A DNA stretch of 64,000 bases, from NCBI RefSeq assembly GCF_016859285.1, contig NC_053400.1:31977001-32041000 (forward strand). Direction: 5' to 3'. Numbering within the stretch: position 1 is the first letter of the stretch; the number at the start of each line of letters is the position of its first letter. Below, piece after piece: positions 34,606-46,299 of this stretch. Source of the DNA: Xiphias gladius. Taxonomy: Eukaryota > Chordata > Actinopteri > Istiophoriformes > Xiphiidae. Below the pieces are notes generated by a model. It saw only the letters and a program-made list of their open reading frames with translations. It was not told where the DNA came from and did not search any database. Position numbers and translations under genes: made by a program.

Positions 34606-37600
34606 TCAGTTGGTGAGAGCCACCAGAGCCTCCACCACGTTCCCCATGTGTTCCCTCAGACTGCGCTCCGCCACGGCTCTCGAAATCTCCATCTCAGACA
34701 TCTGCACAGAAACATCAGCAGAATGGGAATCGAACATACTGTTTACGAATCAAATCACAGCTTCAACTATGACACAGACTAAGTGCCTACACTGACAAGC
34801 TGATTAGAAAAACGCACAGACCGGCAACTAACAATCAGTTTCATTATCAATCGTGTAAGATCCAAAAAGAGGGTGAAAAATGTCACAATTTCCCAAGGTG
34901 ATGGCGTAAAATTGCCAACCCAAAGATTGAATTCTCTTTGGGTTGGTTTGCTTTTTATAAAAAAGCATGACTTAAACCATTTTGATTATTTTTCTGTCGA
35001 TCGATTAATCGTTAAAGCTCTAAAAACATCTAACTTTAACTTGAGTGTTAGAAATGAAAATAAATGACACTCACACACAATTGGGATGGATAGCTGCATT
35101 CAAAAGTCTTGGGTGTACAATCGTGATACCATTTGGCCAAAAGTATACGGACACCCCTATCCACATACCTGTGTACTAAGAGTCTGGGGCTGTTTTTCAC
35201 AGCCCCATAGTTACGATGAAGGAAAATCTTAATGCTGCTGTATAAAATTATATTTTAGTCATTAGCGTTCTTTCAACTTGGTGTCAACAGTTTGGGGAAG
35301 AGCCTTCTCTGTTTCAACATGATTAAAAACAGAAGCCAAGCGTTTCCAGTTTGTTGTGGAAGAACTGGTCTGCAGAGAGCTGTGACCTCAGCCCCATCTG
35401 ACACCTTTGGGGCCTTTTTTTTTTTTTGGCGAGGAAATTGAACTCAATGCTTTTAACACTTTTAAGAAAAAACCTGCAGATACCTTAAAATCACTGCAGC
35501 CACGCTATAAATTCTTATGAAAAACATCCCTAGAAGAGCGGATGCTGTTGTAGCAGCAGATTAATGCCCATGGTTTTGATATGAAATGCTCCGACATAAC
35601 ATATGGTTTTAGTTTTCTGGTGTCCATATGCTTTCGGCCATGTAGTGTAACAGTCACAGATGTGTGGCTTTAACATCACCTGAAGATTAATATACATAAA
35701 GACATTCCAGAGTGGCTGAGTGAAGAACTTACTATTAGTTCTACGTCCTCTTTCTTGATGGTGACTTTGGCCAATTCCTTTTCTCTGAAAGCGTCAAAAA
35801 ACAAGAGGAGAAACATTTTTACGTCAAACTGCAAATCAGGACGGCATGAGATTAAAAATCTCCTTGAAAAAAAACTCCTCAATCTGCAGATCACAAGTGT
35901 TATTTTCACCTGTGGCTTTTCTTTCTGTGGCTAACTACAGTATTGACGTAGAATCCAAACGGAAGAAACGAGGAGCTGATGCTGCTGTTACGCACATTTT
36001 CTGTCGATGTGTAAAGGCCGAGGGGGTCAACGCTGAGCTTACCTTTCTTGTTTGGCTTTCTGTTCTCGTGACCTTCTGTCTCCAATCACTGACATTGCCT
36101 GAAAGAACAAACGTCGTTATTCGTATTTAGGTCGTATCTGCGGGGTTCACCGAGTTAAATCTAAGGCTTTTTTAAAAGACATTTCTAACGCTACATAGAA
36201 TGGAATTTAATACCTTTTTCATCAATGAAAAGCAGTAGGGATGATAAGGCATAGAAATGTTTTCCAAGAGCATGAATTTATTGACCTTCATAATCAGATT
36301 TTTGGTGGTACTTCCCAGCTGTAAATAACAATCCCAATAAATATCATTAATTAATCATTAAAACACAACCCGGAGCTGTATAGGCAGCAGAAAATGGATG
36401 AACGGATTAACTTATATAAAATTAAATAAATAATTATCCACATATGAATTTTACACAAGTCAGAGGTCTGGAACAACAGTACTGTGGATTTCCCAGCCAG
36501 TTTTGCTAAAATCACATTTGAAACCAGAAGGGCACGCAGAGAGCGCAGACCTCCACCAAGGCCAATGTCAAAACAACATACACCAGACTTCAGACAGGAA
36601 AACAAAAATTCTAATTCATGGTAAATGATCCGGCCCTAAAATTTAATGGGTTCTTCCCTGGCCCATGTCCCATCCCTCCAACAAGTTGGGTGCAAATCAG
36701 CTCAGTACTTTTAGCGTAATCCTGCTGACAAACAAATAAACACCAGTGAAAACATAACCTCCTTGGCAGAGACTTAAATGATCCCCCACATTAATTTATC
36801 AGTAATTATAATCCAATAATATAGTACATTATTCTGAAACGGTCCATCCTCTTTAATGAGTAGTTTCATTTTAATTATACTTTGGTACTATTAAGTAAAC
36901 TTCTGAACGCAGGACTTTCACTCGTAACAGAATATTTCCACGCTGTGGTACTGCTACTTTTACCCACGCCAAGAGATCCGAACACTTCTTTCACCACTGC
37001 AAACACCTTTTATCCGAAACCCATTTTTAAGTGTGTCAGGAGCCACTTTTAGCCACCGGATAGTCTCTGAATACCAGAAACATTTCAGGTGAATGTAGTT
37101 TAGAATTAAAGATGGTTGGACGTGGATCCAATGTGTAGTTAGCCCAGTCTTTCAAACACAAGTGTAGGTCTGTCTTTTCTGATGTCTGTGGCACATTGAT
37201 TGGTCATTTATCCATTTACCATTTTGCAGCTGATCTTACTTGTATTGTTGATCCTACTATCCTTTACATGTGACTTCTATGTTCAAGCATGCGCCTCTAC
37301 CTAACTCTAAAATATTTACCTGATAATTAGAACTTACTGAATTAGTCTCAGACATGTTCACATTAAAAATAAAGATGTATCTACATAAGTTAACGTTCAG
37401 TCATATTACTCTTTCTGTAATTACCTACACCATACACTGTAGCTGTAATACTGGTTTTTTCAATTTACTTCAAGCTGTTAAAAGTTGTTTAATGTGTTTA
37501 TTTGTATTAATGATACGTTTATTTGTACATGACATTCTTCTAGGCTACCTCCACTGTGACATACCCGCGTGTTGGTGAAGTTAAAGACTGTCAGTGAGGA

Positions 37601-38052
37601 TAAATGTGTTTTATTAACATGCCGGTTCACTGAAGAACACGAAGAGAGTGCATAGATTTAGCTGGTGAGTTAGCCACTGAGCTAATCGCCCACATCGAAA
37701 TAAGCAAGCAAATGATAATTACCTTTCAGCATCTAGTGATTAAAAAATAAGTCAAAGTAACAGAGGTATTTATAAGAAAAGGCAGGCACAGCGGAACACT
37801 TCACACGGGTAGGTATCGGGGATGGTGTGCGGACAGTGAAGGGAGGAGCGGCCGCATGTTTCCCGGCTAACGTTAGCCCGCAGCTCTCACCGTTTCCAAA
37901 TCGGAGCTGGAGATTTCCTTCTCCTCCGCGTAGTCCGTGACTCTTTCCAGATCCGCGGCCCCGCTGTCATGTTTCCGAGGCTTTTCTGTCGGTTTCCCGG
38001 TGCAGTTTTCCTCGGCTTCCAGGTCCAAATCGACGTCTCCCTCTGCCGCCAT
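34606..38052 (-). CDS. hypk: HYPK, huntingtin-interacting protein K, complete
   Basis: HYPK is a small chaperone-like protein that binds the NatA N-terminal acetyltransferase (NAA15/NAA10) on ribosomes and modulates its activity. Exons (minus strand) 37891-38052, 36043-36098, 35733-35784 and 34606-34701 join in phase to 121 residues, the length of the short human form. Matches: KPRKHDSGAADLERVTDYAE, AMSVIGDRRSREQKAKQER, ELAKVTIKKEDVELI and the C-terminal UBA-like helices MSEMEISRAVAERSLREHMG with VVEALVALTN at the end. The N-terminus is acidic and disordered. ATG 38052-38050 has an excellent context (GCCGCC on the plus strand is GGCGGC after it) and matches human MATEGDVE. An in-frame upstream ATG at 38097 would add 15 residues, as a longer human form also does, but that extension shows no similarity. 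Confidence 0.97.
34810..35030 (+). mobile_element. Interspersed repeat G copy (hypk intron 3)
   Basis: Has GGCAACTAACAATCAGTTTC at one end and GTCGATCGATTAATCGTTAA near the other. It is shortened internally. Confidence 0.55.
35126..35649 (+). mobile_element. Non-autonomous Tc1-like element (family C) with inverted ends (hypk intron 3)
   Basis: The left end reads CCATTTGGCCAAAAGTATAC plus GGACACC, and the right end GGTGTCCATATGCTTTCGGC plus CATGTAGTGTA, a recognisable inverted pair over about 25 bases. The interior shares blocks with the copy at 41605-42333 and 61220-61551 but has no intact frame. A T-run at 35418-35428 interrupts it. Confidence 0.7.
36185..36515 (+). mobile_element. Interspersed repeat family A, copy 4 (hypk intron 1)
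   Basis: Shares AGTAGGGATGATAAGGC, ATATCATTAATTAATCA, GCAGAAAATGGATGA and TTTTGCTAAAATCACAT with copies 1 and 3. Confidence 0.7.
36520..36775 (-). mobile_element. Interspersed repeat F, copy 2, inverted
   Basis: Its reverse complement gives GGAGGTTATGTTTTCACTGG, CAGCAGGATTACGCTAAAAG and the CGCTCTCTGCGTGCCC end, matching the order in 26135-26375. It begins where repeat A ends. Confidence 0.7.
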
Positions 38053-38205
38053 GTTTGCTCCAGTGAGGCCGGAACAAAGAAGGAAGGTTCCTTCCAACGT
38101 CGGACCGAAAACGGGCTGGCACCGGATGTGACCGGACAGTTTAAAGAAAATATCCGTAAATTTTGTGAAATATTTGTGAATATTTATATCACAACACGAT
38201 TGTGT

Positions 38206-38400
38206 CAGTGGTGGAATGTCAGTAATTACATTTACTCAATTACTGACTTTAAGTAGAGTTTTCGAGGTACTTACTTTACTTGATTATTCCCATTTTATGC
38301 TACTTTATTTGCTCCATTACATTAATCTGACAGCTATAGTTGTCAGTAGTTACTTTTCAGATTAAGATTGTATGGGAAAAGTATTGGACAAGTTTATAAA
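38206..38400 (+). mobile_element. hAT-like element fragment with CAGTGGTGGAA end
   Basis: Starts CAGTGGTGGAATGT and continues with TTACATTTACTCAATTAC and GACAGCTATAGTTGTCAG. It runs into a second repeat at about 38410 (GTTCCAAACCTTTTCG) that continues to about 38680 and resembles 44114-44375. Confidence 0.65.
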
Positions 38401-39699
38401 ATAAAATCTATTGTTCCAAACCTTTTCGATTTGTTGCCCCTTCCAAAAAACTCTACTAAGATCTGATACACAAATTTGTGTTATTATTATTATTATTTAT
38501 TTATTTATTTTCCTAATGTTTGCTTTTTGTGAAATATTGGAGTGTTTTACCTATTTGGGCCTCTAACAGTTATTTAAATGAAACCATGTGAGAAGTTTAG
38601 AGAAGAAAAGCTCAGGACCCCTCAGATTTATGTGGTTATCCTTTGGAAGGGCTGGACCCCTGGGAACAACTGGACTAAACCTTGTGAACATGTTGAAATC
38701 CAAGGATACTATAATTACGAACTACAACAAAACAAGTTTTGTTTTTTTTTCCCATTCAGGAATCATTTTGACGGGTTTTCCCCACAACTCTCTTACTACA
38801 TCTGCAGCCTTATGCTACACTTTTTTTTGGAGAGAATCGGACAAATACTTGAAAATCCAACAAGGACGGTGGGACATGGGGTATTTCCTGGGGATAAAGG
38901 TGCTCTTTGCAAATTAGAATTGTAATCAAACTTTAAACTGAACATAGTCTGAACCCATACACTCAACACTCTGTTCATTTATTGTCAGTCGAGTGAACGA
39001 GTCAAGACCTTGATCCGAATGAATCAAATACTAATCAGCAGGTATAAGACAATATATTAATATGTATAATTTAACTGATTTATCTACTATCTTGTTATAG
39101 TCTGAGAGACGATGAGAAAAAGACTATGTGGACTTTTAACTGTCCGGATTACTAAATCACTCCTGCTCCTCCTCATTCTATTCCTGTCTTTTATAAGAGG
39201 TTTACTTGTACTTAAATACAAATAGCCCATAAACCACTGTAACAGATTTCCTCTGTCTCCAGACTTTTCCAGCTCTTTCGTTTGCCTGAGCTTTTTCAAT
39301 CCACCCACTGTAATCAGATTAAAGGAAAGAGAAACCTGCTTGCACCTTCAACCCTGAGCAAGTCTGAAAACCACATCAGTACTCTCCATGGTGTCCCTGG
39401 TTTCATCCTCCAGGAGATTTGTGCGGTCATGAGCGGCCAGAGGAATGGCGCTGGGGCCGGAGAGACGTCGCTGCCGTCACACCAACCCCTTCATCCTGAT
39501 CTACAACTGACGGCTGTCTGACTGTGTGGAGCCTCAGGGACGTGATGTCAGGATACTGGCTTTGGGATCAGGTGAGACTCCGTAGGATGCAACAGCTGTT
39601 TTACGGCAAAGGTACTGAGGTGATGAACGCATGACGGGGATCTCTCAGTGTGGGGAAAAAGCGAGGAAGGGGTAACGAGGGCAATCACACAAAAATGTC

Positions 39700-40650
39700 A
39701 AGTTGAGTCAATTTTATTTGGGTGGCACCTTCCATACGCTATGTTACTTTAGGGGGCTTAACATCAACAGAAAAGGTGGGAAAAGGAAATGCAGCAGTTA
39801 AAAATGAACACCAAATCAGCACACACACACACACACACACACGAGATTAAGAAATGAAAGTAACGTTAAACCAGCTGCACACACTCACACTAGTTATAAG
39901 CCCGAGAGGACAGAAAGGTTTAAAGTTTTCTTTCAAATGTGGAAACAGTAGAGACTGATCTCAGATTAGTTTGTTCCAGACGCCGAAGGGACTGAAAGCT
40001 CCCGCTGAAGACCTGGATCTTATTCCAGGTACAGTTAGAAGACAACTGCCAGATAGTGAGTGAGCAGGTCAGTAATATACTGGGGAGACAAACCATTAAG
40101 TGCTGTGTCGACTACCACCAGCAGAATTTAAAAGTTAATTCTGTTTTGTACTGGGAGCCAATGAAGAGACTTAAGAACTGGTGTAATATGTTTGTTTGCT
40201 CATGTAAGGACTTTGGTTGCTGCAGAGTCTGCTTGAGATATGAATCATCCGACTTTGAATATATTCACTTTCAAAGCATCAAGACTGACGCCAAGGCTCT
40301 TGACCTGCCCACTGTATTGTAGAGGTAGTGAATCTAAATGTGAATATGTTATCCGTCCCCGTTTGAGGGAACTTACTCGCAAATCTTCGGACATTGAGCC
40401 ATTGATATCGCCGGGGCAGTTCACCGGCTTGCTGATGGGCTGCGACAGGGAGACGCACAGCTGTGTGTCATTAGCGTAGGAAGGATAGGATGTACGACGC
40501 TCCCTTATAGTACGGCCAAGTGGGAGCACGTATAGGCCAAAGAGCAGCTGGGTGTGAAAGGGTTTACCTACAAAATGATGGGTGACGTTTTGGGGGGAAA
40601 GTATCTGGAAGAAGAGGAGATTCGAGCACAAAGCTGTTGCATTTATCAAT
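39700..40650 (-). mobile_element. L2-type LINE fragment, 5'-truncated and degraded
   Basis: On the minus strand the frame 40649-40245 gives FGLYVLPLGRTIRERR then SYANDTQLCVSLSQP, the palm motif of an L2/Maui-type reverse transcriptase with the catalytic YADD reading YAND. Further downstream, translation gives HWLPVQNRINFKI and ALNGLSPQYITDLL, the usual C-terminal part, with frame breaks and stops. The tail reads GTGCCACCCAAATAAAATTG, typical of the 3' end of this class. A CA microsatellite (39820-39842) interrupts the tail. It is inactive. Confidence 0.8.
39820..39842. repeat. CA microsatellite in the LINE tail
   Basis: Perfect CA run of about 11 units. Confidence 0.9.
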
Positions 40651-41604
40651 GTGTGAGACCATAATATGTTAAATGAAAGGGTAACACTTTAGTTTTTTAC
40701 CTCCCCTCTATTTAGCATTTATAAGCAGTATATAAACATTAAATAAACTGTTTACAACGTACTGTACAGTAGTTGTCCACAGCTACGAGGACATTTAAAG
40801 TGTTTATTACTGTACAGTATTTTTCATCTTCTACGGTGAAGACGTATTTTATATTACTACACCTGTATTTGACTATATTGTCATTCTTTTGACCTGTTAC
40901 TGGTACGTTTGTGTATCGTTGAGGAATTCCTGTTACCATGTTACAGACAGTAACGTTTTCTTGAATCGTCTGTTAGTACACCAGCATCCGCTTATGGGCG
41001 TCCACAGGAGGGGTCCTGGCTGTTGACAAATATGTTAATAAACACTTATATCTGCTTACAACTACATTGTAGTGTGTTATAAACCATTTATTAAATGTCA
41101 GCTAGGGGGAGAAAGTAAAGTGTTACCAGTGAAGGAGCAGTGTGCAGGAAATCGAGCCCCTCTCTAATGCACCTGCAAGAAGAACAGTGGATGCACGCGA
41201 TGTTTTCTGCTACGTGAAAAATAAAAAGCGCCTTAGAACTCCCAAATAAAAAGTGGTTACAAACAAACACCTCATGATGCTCCCTAATCCCCTCACTAAC
41301 CCATAATGAGCTTAATTCAGGCACTGACGTGTGACTTTTCAAGCAGTTTAGTTACTTGATCTGTGTTAGAGGAATTTCAGTATTGGTCGAGTATTGTGGT
41401 TAGAAACCGGCTGTAATTCTATTGTTTGCCTCAGCAAACCAACAACTGAGGTGTGTGTATTTAACGCCATTGTTCAGACAGATTACTAATAAATTAAAGG
41501 AAAAAAAATCCACCCTGAACCTGATATACCGTCTTGCATTTCTGGGTCTATTGTCCTTTTTTTTTTTTTCTCCTGAAAATTATGAACTAAAAGAACACAG
41601 GCCT

Positions 41605-42333
41605 GATAGCCAAAAGTAAGTGGACAGCTGAATATTCCACGCATATGTTAATTTTGTTAATTGACATTGACCTGTTGCCATTTCAGTCGGTGTTCCAGTT
41701 CACCTTAAAGCAGCTGGATGGGGCTGAGGTCAGGGTGCTGTGCAGGCCAGTCAGGTTATTCCACGTCAAACTGGGAAAAGCATTTTTTCATGAATCTGCC
41801 CCTGTGCACAGGGACATTGTCACGTTGAAACAGGAAAGGACCTTCCCCAAACTGTTGCTACAAAGTTGGAAGCTTAGAGTTGTCTAAACCAGGGGTTCCA
41901 ATAAATCTGGAGGGTCACCAGATGATCAAAGGGATAAGAAAGAATAACATATGTCAGAGAACATTTTTCATCTTTTCTGACTTTTCTCCAATTTCTGCCC
42001 TTTTCTTGTGAAATACTGGACACTTTCATTCTTCAAGCCTCTCCAATTAACACAAGTCCAAGAAAGAAAAAAATAACTCTTTGGTTGAGCGGTTCTCTTG
42101 AAGAGGGGTCACAAGAACTCATTGGTCCCTTTTTTTAGTGATCACAAGGCACAAAGGTTTGGAACCACTCTTCTAAAATAACATTGTACAGAATGCTGTA
42201 GCATAAAGATTTCCCATAAATGGAACAAAGGTGTCCAGCTCAAACCATGAAAAACAACGCCAAACCAAAAGTAGGCAAAATACAGTATGTAGACAAGGGT
42301 GTCCACATACTTTTGGCCATGTAGTGTAAAATT
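41605..42333 (+). mobile_element. Tc1-like element (family C), split by a nested insertion
   Basis: The left part (41605-41887) runs from AGCCAAAAGTAAGTGGACA through GGGCTGAGGTCAGGGTGCTG to GTTGGAAGCTTAGAGTTGTC. The right part (42172-42333) resumes at AGAATGCTGTAGCATAAAG and ends GGTGTCCACATACTTTTGGC plus CATGTAGTGTAA. Between them (about 41888-42171) lies another repeat bounded by CCAGGGGTTCC and GGAACCACTCT, an inverted pair of hAT type. No intact transposase. Confidence 0.65.
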
Positions 42334-43838
42334 ATACAATAACCAGCAAGTAGATTAAAAAAAAAAAAAAGTGCATCCAAAACGTGAAGTTAAACATCAG
42401 GTTTTGGTGTCTGATCAATAAAGGCATGACCTTCCTTCCATTTTTCACCAAACTCCAGCCACTAATTTGTCCATTTAAGAATGTGGCAGAGACTAAACCT
42501 CTCTGGACTCTATTAATAATCTGTCCTAAAATGAGAGTATGATCAGGTGGTGCACTCAGTCATGCCACGGCTACGTATGAATGGGTACATTGTCTTTCTG
42601 TGAGAAGGACAGTTCTGCTTGTTGCTTGCAGCTACGTGTGAATCATTTGCACCTTTTTAGTCACCCACGTCTAAAACAGGTTTAAATAACGACGCTGGTC
42701 AAAAACCGTTACCCCATAGTTTTGCTCAGAGAGAGTCCTGAATGACTAATGAATGGATCATTTTTCTTGTCCTTTTTTTTTTTTGTAAACAAGGCTTGGA
42801 TTTCAGCCAACTGTTATTGCGCAAGCCTATTGAAACCATAGATTGAGCACTTTCGCTCAAGCGCTGATTTGCATCCGCCAATTTGCTTTTGTTCGTCCTC
42901 TTTGGCACTTCCCCCTCTCCCACAAGGCAGCAGCAATTACCCGAGAGTGAAAAGGGGCCCCCAGGAATGCTGGGCCATGACAGCCTGGACCGCTCGGAGT
43001 AACACATGTTTATCAGAGGGCTTTACCGGTTTACACCCACTCATATTAGAGGGAATAATCCAAAGTGAGATTAAAGATATTATGTGAAACAATGAGTGAT
43101 TTTGAGCTTGTGGGGATGTCTTTGGTCCTAAAATCTGCGTTTTAGTTTTTTTATGCTCTTTATTTATAGAAATCATTAGCAACTGTGTGATTGTAACATA
43201 CATTATGAATATGCTGTACATATAAACATACACACATTAGTATTTTTTTCCCCTTGCCATTTAGTGAAATGTGCCCCCCCCAAAATGTAAATACAATTCT
43301 GTTTTTTTGTTTTTTTAAAATTCAATCATGGTTTACCTCCCATGTAGAAGATAATTCATCAGTTCCGGTCGATTTTCTAAAGCTACTTCTTCACAGTTAA
43401 TTTCAAGGCAGTCATTCTTAATACTCATCTCCTTTGTCCACCGTTTCCTGGGTATTTTCACCAGAAATACAGAATTATAACTAATACTGAAGGAAAATTG
43501 ATATATCTTGATATACCTGTGTGTGTCTTCTCTTTAACCCTGGGCAGGACCAGAGGATGTGGCTCAGGTGGGCGTGAGTTTTTCTCCGCTGTCCCGCCGA
43601 TTATAACTCATAAACAGCACGTTCATGTATCACACACGTGACATGTAGCAGCTGCTAAATTAAGACTTAAGACCTAGGAGCCATGCTAACATGCAGATAT
43701 TTAGCAGTGTGGTGATTTACTCTGTTTACCGTTTTAGTTTAACGTGATGCCACGCAAACATTTTCTAATTAGCCCAAAACACAAAGCACAGCTGAAGTAC
43801 AGTATGTGTGAGTGTCAGTTAGTTTTAAAGGTATTTAG

Positions 43839-44587
43839 CAGTGGTGGAAGAAGAACCCAGATAATTTTCTCAAGTACTAATACAGCAATGTAAAAATAGA
43901 ATAGTACAAGTAAAAAATACTGCAAATCTTGCTGATGCAAGGAGACAGAAGTATTATGAGAAAAACATAGGTATCAAAAGTGCCTGAGACGTTATCATAC
44001 ATTCGATTATACACAGCGCAGCATTAATGTGGAAGCAGGATTTTACTGTTACTGAAGCGATCTGAGGTGGAGTTAGTCTCACTAACCTTTATTTACAGTT
44101 AGCTAGTTGAGTCCTGTGGTTCCCAAACTAGAGGTTGGGCCCCTCCAAAGGTACATGAGGTAAATCTGCGGAGTCGTAAAATGATTAACAGGAGAGGAAA
44201 GTTCTGCTGCACAAACCCATAATAATTTTTTGGTCTTTTGTCTTATTAGCTTCTCTTGTGAAATTTTGGATGTTTTTTTTTTTGTTCTTTTTGGGCCTCA
44301 AACAGTTAATTAAATGAATTTAAATGAAACCATTCGAAGAGTTTAGAGGGGAAACGGTGGAGCTGCTAACATCTGAAACTCAACAATGTGTCGTACTTCA
44401 TGAGCTTATCACACGATTTATGTGTTAAATCTTAATCTGAAAAGTAACTACAGCTGTCAGATAAATGTAGGGGAGTAAAAAGTACAGTATCTCCCCTTGT
44501 AGAAGAAGTATAAAGTAGCAGAAAATGGCAATACTCCTTAAGTACCTACATCACTTAGTAAGTGTACTTAGTTAAATTCCACCACTT
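43839..44587 (+). mobile_element. hAT-like non-autonomous element with TIRs and target duplication
   Basis: The 749-bp element starts CAGTGGTGGAAGAAG and ends TTAAATTCCACCACTT, inverted apart from one terminal base. It is flanked by GTATTTAG (43831-43838) and GTGTTTAG (44588-44595), an 8-bp target duplication with one mismatch. A second repeat beginning CTGTGGTTCCCAAACT is nested inside from about 44114. Confidence 0.75.
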
Positions 44588-45769
44588 GTGTTTAGTCATA
44601 AACCTGATGATGGTGCACGATGAAAGGTTAAGGAATCACCAATATTATAATAATTCATTCCTGCAGGAGAAAAACTAATTTCACCCAAGAAAATCCTCCT
44701 GTGTAATGTCAACCTCACGGATGGCGCTAGACGAAATGTCAGGGGATCACCAAAGTCTCTGGGATGCATCCTCCCGGGACCATGAATGTCTTTACCAGAC
44801 CTAGTGGCCACGGGGACATCTCCGTCTGGACCACAGTGCTGGACTGACTGTCCGAGCCATCAGTGACTCTCCACGTGTGACAACCGGGCTTTACATTTGC
44901 AGCTTAGTTCTTGCTGCATAAGAACGGAGGTCTTACGAGGTAGACACACACACTGTAAACGTACACCTTTGTTCAAATTGCTGCCGCACACTTGCCTTCC
45001 TTCGACAGAACTGGAACAGAACACAGGTTGTGACAGTTTGTTTGCAACGGCTGGTTAAGGGAAGATGAATTACTGTGTGACAGTGTGGTTTTAGTTGTGG
45101 ATGGTGGTTCTGGTGGGGCGGGGAGGTTTCCCCCGTGCGAATGCGGGGCCTTGTGTTCCAAGTCGCTCCGCTGCCGCCGTCAGCCTCAGGCTAGTAATCC
45201 TACAACGGCTGATTCGCTTGAAGGTTCTGGGAGACTCTTCATTCACTGGGTTTGTAAGTCCAAGCCTCTTAGTCGGGACCAGGCCAACCTCTGACGTTCC
45301 CTCTTATTTAACCTCTTGTTTGTTACTCAGTTCCCAGAAAGTGAATCTGGACAGACTCTGGCTCTTCTGAAGAACCACGGCGCAAGGTTTCGGCTCAGGC
45401 TGATTTTTTTCCAACATGCACTTAAAGAGCTTCGGTCCTAAAACCAACTAATTCCACTAAAGCAGTTACGCTGCAGTGCAACATGACAGCAGCCAAATGT
45501 GTCCGCTCCTCGAGGATCATCTCGGCCACCACTTTTACTCCGCGGTTGTTCGCACCGAGGCGTCTTGTCCTCTCAGTCTAGTTTCACTCTGCTTTTCTCT
45601 CCAAACCATCAGCACCAGAGCAGCCACATTCTACTGCACAATGAATGAATTTCTGCTGCCATTTTAAATGGTATATTTACAGGAACCCTAAACTATCCAT
45701 TGATAAGATCAGAAATGTAGTTCCATTTTAACAGACATGTTAATGTTAATAATGCTAATAACATGAGCC

Positions 45770-46299
45770 TAAGTACATTTACTCAAGTACTGTAATAAAG
45801 TACAATTTTAAATTACTTGTACTTTACTTGAGTATTTCCATTTTACGTGAACTTATCCCTCTACTCCGCTACTTTCAGAGGGAATTCTTCGACTTTTTAC
45901 TCCACTACATTTGTCTGATAGATGCAGTTACTAGTTACTTTAGAGATTCACACATTTAATTCAAAACTAATCGACAATTAATTATGATGTATTAATGTAG
46001 AATAAATTACCCAGGAGCATATGGAGTAGTTAAATTGAGCTCCGCCTTTACCTGCTGTAACATTTAAGTGATGAACTCATTAATGCATCAATAATTATAA
46101 TCCAATAAAATAATATGAACTATTCTGAAATTAGTTGTTTTGCAAAATCAGTATTTCTACTCTTGGTATATTTTGATGCTCATACTTCTTTACTTTTACT
46201 TGACTAAAGTTTTGAATGCAAACATTTTTAATTGTAACTGAGTATTTCTACACTCTGGCATTGTGGTTTTAGTTTTACTGAATACTTCTTCCACCACTG
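45770..46299 (+). mobile_element. hAT-like element of the same family, left end eroded
   Basis: Begins in the subterminal AAGTACATTTACTCAAGTAC, has TTTTTACTCCACTACATTTG in the middle and ends ACTTCTTCCACCACTG at 46299. The left CAGTGGTGGAA is not recognisable. Confidence 0.7.

Larger units (their letters stand above)
36099..37890. other. hypk intron 1, filled with repeats
   Basis: Contains repeat A copy 4 (36185-36515), an inverted copy of repeat F (36520-36775), and the 3' part of a CAGTGGTGGAA-type hAT-like element (36780-36998, ending TTTCACCACTG). The part from 37000 to 37890 shows no recognisable exon; a short frame at 37354-37578 has no known relative. Confidence 0.6.

Noticed and set aside
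38578-38925. Two overlapping plus-strand frames of about 110 codons
   Set aside because: They lie in a degraded repeat related to 44114-44375, with no recognisable domain.
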